Assembly (NCBI RefSeq): GCF_046292825.1 | Contig: NZ_JBKBQG010000008.1 | Coordinates: 49,870 to 113,869, forward strand | Direction: 5' to 3' | Length of the DNA stretch: 64,000 bases | Source of the DNA: Salinarimonas sp046292825 | Lineage (GTDB): Bacteria > Pseudomonadota > Alphaproteobacteria > Rhizobiales > Beijerinckiaceae | Part shown: positions 25,821-35,500 of the stretch, piece after piece | Numbering within the stretch: position 1 is the stretch's first letter | How the letters are laid out: every line of letters starts with the position of its first letter | Made by a program: the position numbers and the translations under genes | The notes under the pieces: generated by a model | Database searches by the model: none | Told to the model about the DNA's origin: nothing | Seen by the model: only the letters and a program-made list of their open reading frames with translations

Positions 25821-28800
25821 TCACGCCACCCGCGCCCCCCGCGCCTGCTCGTCCCAGGCCTGCATCACGAGGCGCGCGGTGCGGTATTCGCCGAATTTGC
25901 GCTCCTCGTTGGTGCGCAGGACGCGGAAGGTCTCGGAGGGGTAGTCGTCGCCTTTCACGAAGCGGGGATCGAGGATGTAGAGGAGCTCCTCGCGGGTCAG
26001 CCCGTAGAGGCGGGCGCAATAGGCGTCGAGCTCCGCCCGCAGCCAGGCGCGCCGATCCTCGTCCCAGACGAAGGGCGGGCCGTCGTGGCCGAGGTCGCGG
26101 GCGAAGGGGGCCATGGAATGGGAGGTGTAGGTGAGTTCCAGGACGCGGGGGACGATGAAGGCGAGGTCGGCGGGGGTGTAGGCGGAGGGGGGGAGGGTGG
26201 AGAGTTGTTTGAGGTAGCCGTATGTGAGGTGCGTGCCGCCAACTTTCAGCCGTGCGATGTAATCGAAGACGACGGTCGACCAGCTGGCGAGGAACGCTGC
26301 CCAGAGCGGCGGGGACGCATCAATAAAAAACAAGGGGTTTGTATGCCCTACGGCGACGCGGGGCATCACGGCAGCTATGACCGTCCGCTCATCTGTCGAC
26401 CGGCAAATATCCCGCCAGCCCATCAGCCAGCCGCGGCGCCAACCCTTCGCGGTCAGCCGCGCGTCGACATCAAGCTCTTCGACCCAATAACGCGGCGCCA
26501 CCTCGAAATCCGACGCAGCCTTTTCCTCCAGCATCGCGTCGCGGCTGTCCGCCCCGTCGTATGTAGCCCAGCGATGGTCGAAATGGTGGATCATTTTCGC
26601 TTCGTAGAGCGGAACCCACCGGCCCGCCGAAACGTCACGTGCCGCATCCTCCATCAACCATTCGCTACCATCGCGCACCGCGCCCGCCGCTTGGAGCTGC
26701 GCGGCGGTCCGGAAGAGGTGGCTGTCGTTGGCCATGTGGAACATGGCAGAGAATTCGATCCCCCACGGGTTTCCCGCCGCCCCCTTCGCCTCGTCGATCA
26801 GTACCGGCACGCGCGCATAGATCATCTTCGTCAGCTCCGCGTCCGCCTTGGAGCGGAAAACGGCAGCGGTGTGCGTGTTGGGGTTGAGGCTGGCAATGTC
26901 AGCTGCCGAGAGCGAGAAACAGCGCTCCGAATTTTTCGCATCAGCGACGCTTTTCAGCTCGAACGCGAAGATCGGCGTATGGACGTTTCGTGAAAGACTA
27001 AGTAAACAGAATGACTTTCGGTCGTCAGTCTCAGGAAACCACTTGCGGACTTCGAAAAAGCTGAAGAGCGAAGATAGGCGACTCTTCGCGACAATCATTT
27101 GCATGAACCGCTTAGTGCTGTCGTCGAGCGCGATACCCGTCGGCACGATCACCCCCGCCCGCTGCCGGCTCGCATCCGCGAACAGCTCGGCGAACAAAGC
27201 ATAGGTGTTCACGTCCCCGGTGCCCGTCAGCGGAAACCGTCCGCTCTCGCGTGCGAACAGGCTGCCCGCTTCCGCCGCGCGTTTGGCGAACTCGAAATCC
27301 TCGTGCAGCCGCCTCTCCGCCGAGCCGTCCGGCGCGGCGGCGAGCGCCTTGATCAGCTTTTCGCGCGCGGCCTTGTTGGGCGCCTCCGCGATGGCCGGCG
27401 CGCGGGCGGCGAAGAATTCCTGCTCCTGGAGCTTCAGGCGCTCCCACGGCGGGTTCCCCACCATCACGTCGAACCCGCCCTTCCGCATCACGTCGGCGAA
27501 CTCGAGCGGCCAGTGGAAGGCGCGGATCTCGTCGGAGAGGTCGATGGCGCGGGCGACGAGCTGGTTGTGCGGGACCTCGCCCGCCGCCGCGCGCCAGACG
27601 TCGTCCGTCGTGGGGATCATGAGCCGGCCGACCCGGCCCGGCTCGCGCACCTTCGGCATGAAGTACGCCGAGACATAGAGCGCGCAGGCGCTCTTCGCCC
27701 GCCACCAGCCGTCGCCCGCGCGCGCCTGCGCGTCGGCGCGCGCCTTGGCGGCGACCTCGTCGAGCGTGTCCTCCGGCATCGCGTCGATCCGGGCGAAGGC
27801 CTCGGCGATGTCGGTCGGCGCGCCGGCGAAGCCGAGGCGATACTGGTCGCGCACGCCGTCGCGCTGCTTCTTGTTGAGCTTCTTCAGCTCGCTCGCCACC
27901 GCCTTGTCGTCCCCCGTCAACGCCTTGTAGGCCTCGTCCGGGATGCCCTTCGCCAGCATGGAATAGTCGAAAACGCCCACCAGGCTGTCGCCGCAGCGGA
28001 TGCGGCCGTCGAGGAAGGAGAGCGGCTTGCCGGGCTCCACCGTCTCGATCCAGAGCGCGACCTTGCACAGCTCCACCGCCATCGGGTTCTTGTCGACGCC
28101 GTAGAGGCAATGGCGCGCCACCTCGCGCAGCGCGTGCCGGAAATCCTCCGCCGAGGGCGAGCCCGGCGCGCGCAGCTGGGCGATCTTCGTCGCGATGCGC
28201 CGCGCGGCGGCCAGCAGGAAATGGCCCGAGCCGCAGGCGGGGTCGCAGACGTCGAGATCGAGCAGCGCCTCGACCGGGCGGTCCGGATTGGCGGCGACGG
28301 TGTCCTCGATCACCGGATCGAGCGCCGAATCGAGGAGGAGCTGCACGAGGCTGTCGGGCGTGTAGTAGGAGCCCGTCGTCTTGCGCGCGTTGCCCTTGCT
28401 CTCGCCGGCCTCGGCGAAGAAGAAGCGTTTGTCTTCGAGCGAGACGCGCGGCACGAGTTCGAGCAGGCTCTCGTAGACCGAGCCCAGCTCCTCCGTCTCC
28501 ATGTCGCGCCAGTTGACGCGCACGCGCGCGCCGTCGTCGCGCAGCCAGGCGAGCTTGTCGATGGCGGCGAGCAGCGCGCGATTCTCGAGCCGGGCGGCGT
28601 CGAGAGTGGGCGTGCGCTCGCGCAGGAACAGGCCGCCGAGCGCCGGCAGGCCGAGCCGCTTCTCGCCGCGCTCCAGCGCGCGCAGAACGATGCGGGCGCC
28701 CTCGAACAGATCGTGGTTCTTGTCGCGGGCGAGCGAGCGCACCGACTTCGTGCGCAGGCGCGAGACCGAGTAGCCCTGTCGGTAGAGCGCGACCGCGGCA

Positions 28801-29776
28801 GGGCGTCGGGCGCGTGCAGGACGTCGCGGTCCTCGGCTGTGAACAGGAAGATCAGCCGGTAGACGAGGCGCAGGAGCTCCTGGAAGTACCCGTCCGCCGA
28901 GAGCCGCCCCTCCTCCAGCGCGCGGCGCAGGTCGCCGTTGTCGCGGTGCTCCAGGAAGCCCGCGCCGAGGATCGTCAGAGCCTCTTCGACGCCCTCGCGC
29001 AGGCGCTCGCGTGCCTGGACGCCCTCCTGCTTGCCCGCCTCGCGCCAGCGCTCGAGGGCGCAGTCGGAGGGCGGGGCGCCGGGGGCGCCGAAACGGCTCT
29101 GGTGGATGAGGAGCCAGAGCGCCGAAAATTCGGCGAAGAGGCCGTTGCCGAAGATGCGATCGAGGTCCGCCTCGATATGGGCCGGGCGGGTCATCGAGGC
29201 GTTGTCGCGCATCAGCCGCAGGCGCCGTCCGTCGAGGACGAGGCCCCACAGCGTCGTGTCGGTGGCGTTGAGCGTCTCCTGCAGGAGCAGCGTCGCCGAG
29301 CGCCGGCGCGTCCCGTCGGCGAAGGCGGGATGCGCGCGGTCGAGGCCGGCCTTCGGATCGCCGTCCTCCGTGCGGGCGACGGGCGCGATGACGATCGGAA
29401 CGCGCCCGCCGAGCGCCGCCTGCCCGACGGGATAGGCGCGCTCGCCGGCGCGCAGCGGCTCGGTGGGGGCGAGCGTCGTGAAGCCGAAGACCTTCGCGAG
29501 GAGCTGCGTGCAGAAGTCCCGCGTCGCGAGCCCGCCTGCATCGCGCTCCCGCACGCGGTCGAAGCGCTGCCAGAGCGCCTCGCCGATGCGGAAATAGCGG
29601 CCGATCTCGTCGCGCAGCGTCAGCCCCTCGGGGGTCTCGTAATCCGGGGCGGATTGATCGGACGCGTCGAGGGTCGCGATGCGCGAGAGCATGTCGGGCG
29701 CGATCAGGCCGCCTTCGATCGCGATCGCGTCGAAGGCGATCGTGGAGGCGCGGCGGGTGCGGGTCTGGCGGGCCAT
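25821..29776 (-). pseudogene. DrmMI/Eco57I-like N6-adenine DNA methyltransferase, frameshifted as given
   Basis: Two frames join into about 1318 aa, the size of DISARM class 1 methylase DrmMI and other Eco57I-type enzymes. Motif I is DPACGSGHFLLAA (about 510-522) and motif IV NPPWERLKLQEQEF (about 773-786), marking an adenine-N6 methylase; the C-terminal 400 residues should hold target recognition. The N-terminal frame (start ATG 29776, MARQTRTRRASTIAFDAIAI) ends sensibly at HAPDAL, and the sense resumes as VALYRQGYSVSRLR in the next frame, with the break at about 28795-28802. One missing base explains it. As given the protein would be cut before its catalytic motifs. It lies 18 bases after the SNF2 gene, in the order expected for DISARM-like operons. 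Confidence 0.78.
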
Positions 29777-29794
29777 GGATCTTGCGCCTGTGAC

Positions 29795-32590
29795 TTACGC
29801 GGGAACGAGGACGACGAGGCCGACGACGTCGACCGGAAGGACGGGCTCGACCGTGACCGTGCCGCCGACGCGCGCCTGGCGGCTGTCGGCGGCCTGGCGC
29901 AGGCGGGCATGGTCGGCGGCGAGCGCTTCGGCGCGGGCGCCCGCGACGTCGTCGAGCGCTGCCTTCCACTCGGGCAGGCGCTCCAGCGCGCCGGCGATGC
30001 GCCTCAGGCGCACGGCCTCGGGCAGGTCGCCGGCGGCGGGCGCCTCGACGATCTCCGCCAGACGCTCGTCGGGCAGACGACGTCCGTCGGCATCGAAGCC
30101 GACGAGGGCGGCCTCCTCCGCGATCACGACGCGCCCGCCGAGCCGGGTGGTGGTCTCCAGCCGGTGGCGGATGCGCAGCATGAGGACGGTCGTCATCTCC
30201 GCGACCGCGGCCGAGCGCCAGGCGGCCGCGCGCGGCAGCGTCGCGGGATCGTCCTGATCGGAGGCGGGGTCGAGTGCGGTCTCGAGCAGGGCCTCGGCGG
30301 TGAGGCCGACGATCGGATGGGCGCGGTGGAGGCGGATCCGGTTGCCGGCGGCGGCCTCTTCGAAGGCGACGCGGATCGTCTTCTCGAACCCCTCGTCCGC
30401 GAGCCGCTCGCGCAGCGCGATCGGCACGAGGGCGGAAAGCGACGTCTTGAAGCCCTTGCCTGCCGGCTCCAGCGGGGCGCGCAGGCGCGCGAAGGCGCGC
30501 TCGACGAAACGGCGGGTCTCGGCCGGGCCGCCGAGCAGCGCGCGCGCCTTCTCCCATTCCGGCTCGACCTCGGCGGGCTTGAGCTGGCGCTGCGCGAAGA
30601 CGGTGCGGTTGCGCTTCTCGCGTTCGGCGGCATCGCGCCAGACGGCGTCGATCTCCCGCGCCGCGGGCTCGGCCGCGAAGTCGAGCGTCATCTGCCGCTG
30701 CGAGGAGCGGCGCAGCAGCACGGCCTGCATCAGCGCCTCCGTCATCCGCCGCTCGTCGTCGGGCAGCGGCACGGGGACGCCGGTCTCCTTGCGGATGGTC
30801 TCGGCCTTGCGGAGGATGACGTTGAGCACCGCGCCGTCGACGGGGCTGTTCTCGCCGTAGATCAGGAGCGAGCGCACCACCTTGCTCGGCTGGCCGAAGC
30901 GGTCGACCCGCCCCTCGCGCTGCTGGTGGCGTGTGGGGTTCCAGGAGAGATCGTAATGGACCACGGCGTCGAAAGCGCTCTGGAGGTTGATGCCCTCCGA
31001 GAGGCAATCGGTCGCCACGAGCAGGCGCTTCTCGTTCTCGGCGAGGGCGTCGACGCGCTCCTTGCGCTCGCCGCTCTGCAATTCGCCCGTGACGACGTCG
31101 ACCGCGACGTCCTTGAGGGCCCCGCGCAGAGCCTCGCCCACCGCCTGCGCGGTCGCGATGTAGCGGCAGAAGACGACCGGGTTGAAGCCCTTGGCCACGA
31201 GCCCGCCGACCTCCTCGAGAAGGAGCTTCAGCTTCGGGTCGCGCTTCGGCTCAGCCGCGAGGGTTCGGGCCTGTGCGATCAGCCCGGCGAGGCGGGGATC
31301 CTCGATCGCCGCGGGCGGCTCGGCATCGTCGTCGGCGAGGTCGTCGGCCTCGCCGTCGAGGACGCGCGCGCGCAGGATCTCGTCGTCGGCGGGGTCGGCA
31401 TCGAGATCGGCGCGGGTGATCAGCGCGCGCAGCGCCGCGGCAGGGCTCGAGCCGACGCAGCGCATCAGCGCGAGCGTACCCCAGAAGGCGAGGCGGCGGC
31501 GGCGGTCGTCCGCCCCGGCGCTCTCGGTGACCTCGGCGCAATAATCGAGCACGTCTTCGAAGAAGCGCTGGTGCTCGCCGGCGAGTCGGTAGGTCTTCTC
31601 GTGGGTCTCGTGCTTGGGAAAGGAACCGCCGTCCTTCCAGGCGTCGATGTCGACGCGCCGACGCTGGACGAAGTGGACGGCGAGCCGCTCGCGCAAGCCT
31701 CTGCGCTCGGCTTCGCCCGCCTCGACGAGGCCGGCGAAATCCGGGTGGATCAGGCCGAGAAGACGGGCGAAGGCCTCCTGGTCGCCGCTGTGCGGCGTCG
31801 CGGTGAGCATCACGAGATGACGGGTCGCCTTCTCGGCGAGGCCGGAGAGGAGTTCGTAGCGCTGGTGCTGGCCCTTGGTTCCGGAGGCGCAGGTATGGGC
31901 CTCGTCGACGACGACGAAATCCGGGCAGGCGCGCAGGAAGTCGTCGCGGCGCCGGGCGCTCTTCACGTAATCGAGGCTCACCACCGTGACCGGATGGACG
32001 TCGAAGATGCGCTCGCCTGGCGGCAGATCGCGCTCGAGGCGCCCGGCGCTCGCGCTCGTGACCGCCATCGCGGCGATGTTGAATTTGGCATCGAGCTCGC
32101 CGACCCATTGGTCGACGAGATGCGGCGGGCAGAGCACGGCCATGCGGTCGATCTCGCCGCGATCCATCATCTCGCGCGCGACGAGGCCGGCCTCGATGGT
32201 CTTGCCGATGCCGACGTCGTCGGCGATCAGGAGGCGGACCGGATCGAGCTTGAGCGCCATCATCAGGGGTACGAGCTGATAGGCGCGCGGCTCGAAGCCG
32301 ATGCGCCCGGCGCTCCGGAACGGTCCCGCCCCGCGCCGCAAGGAGAGAAGGAGCGCGTCGCGCAGGAGCAGCGCGTCCGCCTGCGTGCCCGGCACCTCGC
32401 CCGAGGGCGGGGCGAAACGGGCGCTGTCGACGCCGTCGGGCTCGAGCCGCGGGTCGAGGATCTGAACGTCTTCTTCCGAGCCGGAGAGCGGGCGCAGGCG
32501 CAGGAAGGGCTCGCCCGGTGCCGGCAGGACGATCCACTCGCGGCCGCGGGCGCGTACGAGGGAGCCGGGGGTGAAAGCGGGTGCGTTCAT
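29795..32590 (-). CDS. DrmD-like SNF2 helicase
   Basis: A 931-aa superfamily 2 ATPase of the SNF2/RapA type. Motifs: GIGKTIEAGLVAREMM (Walker A, about 128), VVVDEAHTCAS (DEAH, about 228), TATPHSGDQEAF (motif III), and in the second RecA lobe DCLSEGINLQSAFDAVVHYD with TRHQQREGRVDRFGQPSKV. TPHSG and the pairing with an Eco57I-like methylase are features of DISARM helicase DrmD. It probably moves on DNA as part of a restriction complex. The ATG overlaps the stop of the upstream helicase gene (ATGA), so the two are translationally coupled. Confidence 0.82.
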   Translation of the reverse strand: MNAPAFTPGSLVRARGREWIVLPAPGEPFLRLRPLSGSEEDVQILDPRLEPDGVDSARFAPPSGEVPGTQADALLLRDALLLSLRRGAGPFRSAGRIGFEPRAYQLVPLMMALKLDPVRLLIADDVGIGKTIEAGLVAREMMDRGEIDRMAVLCPPHLVDQWVGELDAKFNIAAMAVTSASAGRLERDLPPGERIFDVHPVTVVSLDYVKSARRRDDFLRACPDFVVVDEAHTCASGTKGQHQRYELLSGLAEKATRHLVMLTATPHSGDQEAFARLLGLIHPDFAGLVEAGEAERRGLRERLAVHFVQRRRVDIDAWKDGGSFPKHETHEKTYRLAGEHQRFFEDVLDYCAEVTESAGADDRRRRLAFWGTLALMRCVGSSPAAALRALITRADLDADPADDEILRARVLDGEADDLADDDAEPPAAIEDPRLAGLIAQARTLAAEPKRDPKLKLLLEEVGGLVAKGFNPVVFCRYIATAQAVGEALRGALKDVAVDVVTGELQSGERKERVDALAENEKRLLVATDCLSEGINLQSAFDAVVHYDLSWNPTRHQQREGRVDRFGQPSKVVRSLLIYGENSPVDGAVLNVILRKAETIRKETGVPVPLPDDERRMTEALMQAVLLRRSSQRQMTLDFAAEPAAREIDAVWRDAAEREKRNRTVFAQRQLKPAEVEPEWEKARALLGGPAETRRFVERAFARLRAPLEPAGKGFKTSLSALVPIALRERLADEGFEKTIRVAFEEAAAGNRIRLHRAHPIVGLTAEALLETALDPASDQDDPATLPRAAAWRSAAVAEMTTVLMLRIRHRLETTTRLGGRVVIAEEAALVGFDADGRRLPDERLAEIVEAPAAGDLPEAVRLRRIAGALERLPEWKAALDDVAGARAEALAADHARLRQAADSRQARVGGTVTVEPVLPVDVVGLVVLVPA

Positions 32591-35500
32591 GAGGTCACGG
32601 TCGGGAGAAGGGAGGCGAGGCGATCGAGAGCGGCGTCGAGGCCGCCGGCGCCGAGGCGAACCGGGTCGAAGCCACGGCGGACGAGCGCCGGTATCAGGTT
32701 CTCCGGCGATTCGGCCGGAAGGAGGGCGACGCAGTGCTCGCTCCAGACGATCACGGCGATACCCTCGCACATCAGGGGCTCCCGATCGGGGCGCGGCAGC
32801 GCGCGTTCGTCGAGCGCATCGAGGAGCCAGGCCGGGGCATCCGTCGCCGAGGCGCCGTCTTCCGGCCCGGGTGCCCCGCGCTCGCGCGAGGCCGAGCCGC
32901 CGACCTCCTCGGCTCGCCGTACGGGCGTCACCCGGCCGCGCGCGAGGTGGAGGAGGGCGTTGCGGACGGAGGCCTCGCGGCGGTCGATGCGCTCGTGGTC
33001 GGGCTGATTGTAGTAGGACAGGAGGCAGCGATAGCAGCCCGCGGCGCAGGCATCGCTCCGTTCAGCGAGGTCGTCGGCGGTGGCACCGGCGAGGTCGGCG
33101 GGCGTATCGAGATGCATGATGGAGATCGCCGCTCGCGCCGCGCGCGCAAGGGCATCCGGCTCCCCGATGAGGCGAGAAAGCACGCCCGCCCCGCCCTCGG
33201 TCGCCTCGTAGAGCAGGATGCAGCGACGGTCCTCGCGGGCGGGGAGCGGCTCTGCGAGCACCTCGCCTTGTTCGAGCTGGAAGGTCGTCTCGATCCCTCG
33301 CAGGAGCGCGTGCTGGAGCGTCGCCATACCGTTGTCCGATAGCCCCATGAGCGTGCCCGCAGGGCGTAGCAGCAAGGCGTTCTTGGCGTCCTCGACGAAG
33401 GGCACGACCTTCTGCTTGGCAGCGAGATCGGCCTCCGCGCCGCCGTCGTCCTCGTCGTCGGCCTTCGACCAATAGCCGGTGCGCGGGTCGATCCAGAAAC
33501 CGAGATCGGCCTTGTCCTTGCGGCGGCGCAGGCCCTTGTTCAGGCGCGTGATCGTCGCGCTCGGCCCGAAGGAGAGGTCCGCGACGGCGTCCGACCCGTC
33601 TCGGGACGTGGCCTTGCGCACGTCGAGCCGACCGCCTCGCGAGGACCAGGCGAACAGCGTCTGGATGTCGAAGCCTTGGCGCTGCCGCTCCTCGTCGTTG
33701 ATCGTGATGCGCTCGGCGGGGACGGTCTCGACGTTCTCAACGCGAAACGCGTCGCGGATGATCGGCGCTCCCGACAGCGGCGCGCCGCAGGCGTGGCAGG
33801 TCTCGCGCGATCGATGCTCGTGAGCCGCGCCGCATTCTGCGCAAACCTGGAGGGCGCGCACCGCAAGTCCCTCGCCGCTCCGGTTGGCGGGGGTGAGCAT
33901 CGCCTTCGCGACCCTGTAGGCCCGCCCTTCGTGATAGATCAGGCTGCGCGGCCCGAATTCGGAGATGCCCAGGAACCGCGCGCGCTGGAGGAAGGTCTGG
34001 CGGCTCGCGCCATCGCGTCCGGAGGGGACGTACGCCATGAGCGGAAGACGCGGGAAGTTGTAGCCCGGCAGGAACCCTTCCGTCGCGAGATAGCGGTAGG
34101 TGAAGAAGTCGCCCGATTGGCTCGTCGATTGGCGCTTGAGGAGTTCCAGCTGCTCGGCGGCCTGACGATAGCGGTTCTTCGCCGCCGCCTGCTCCTTGGG
34201 CGGGGCGGAATGATCGGAAATCACGCGGTGCGCGTCCTGGAGCTGCTGGTTGGCGGCACGGAACAGGTCGCGCCAGCGGCCGAACGCACGCTCGAGCCTG
34301 CCGAAGGCGCTCTCGACGGCACGATGTGCCGTCTCTTCGCGACCTTCGAACCAGTGTGCTTTCTCCGGCGTCAGCTCCGCCTCCAGCTGCGTGAGGAAAC
34401 GCTCCATGCGCGGCGCAGCCCGCGTGGCGACTTGCGGATCCGCGAGTTCCCGCGCGAGATCGTCCCGCAGCGGCTGCCCCTCGGCGGCCACGTCGAGCAC
34501 GTCCGCGACGGACGAACTCAACTCCGTGCCCGTCGAGCCGAGCCAGATCGCGGCGAGATGGCTCGTGACGAGGTCCTCGTTCGCCAGATCGAGCGCGGGC
34601 GGCTTCACGACGCCATGGACCATCGCGCGCTGGTCGGCGAAAAAATACTGGTCGTGAGGGCTCTGGGCGGCGCAATAGGTGAGCACGAGGGCCGCTTGAC
34701 CGCTTCGACCGGCTCGTCCGCTGCGCTGGGCATAGTTCGCCGGGGTCGGAGGCACGTTGCGGAGGTAGACCGCGTTCAGCGCCGAGATGTCGACGCCGAG
34801 CTCCATCGTCGGCGAACAGAAGAGCACCGGCAGGAAGCGATCGTCCTCCTGGAGATCGCGCAGCTGCGTCGCGCGCTCGGCAAGCTTGCGCAGGTCGTCG
34901 TCTCCGTAGCGGAAGCGCTCCTCTCTTATCTCCCGCAGGGCACCGGGTACCTGAGCCGTATGCTCGCGCCCCTCCATTCGCACCGCGCCACCGGATGCCA
35001 GCGTCTCCGCGAGAGACGTGTAGAGCGCCACGAAATAGGGGTTCGGAACGCGGCCGGCGTCCGCGCCCGGCGTGCGGCGGAAAAAGCGCACGACGTTGCC
35101 CTGCAATCGCCAACCTGTCGCGTCGCCGAAAGGGGAGGACGTTCGTGTCACGAGCCCGTAGAGAGCGGCTGCCTCCAGCATCGCCTCGATGAGCGGATCG
35201 TAGTCCTTCTCGGCGACGCCGGTGCCCCAGAGGCTGCGCGCACGCAATCGTCGTCCGAGCAGGCTGCGTGCGCTCCCGCGAAGGAGGAGCGCCTCGTCCT
35301 TGATCTTGACGTCGCGGCGCTTCGGCGGATCGAGGAGCATGACGCGCGCGGGCCGCGGCTCCTCTTCGCGCGCCATGGACCAGGGCGCGCGGTGAACGGC
35401 GGACGAGCGGGAGCGGAGAGCTTCGAGCCGATGTTCGTCCAGGCCTTCCGTCTCCACCGCGAGGCCCTTGCGCAGGAAGTCCAGGAGCTCCCGATAGGCG

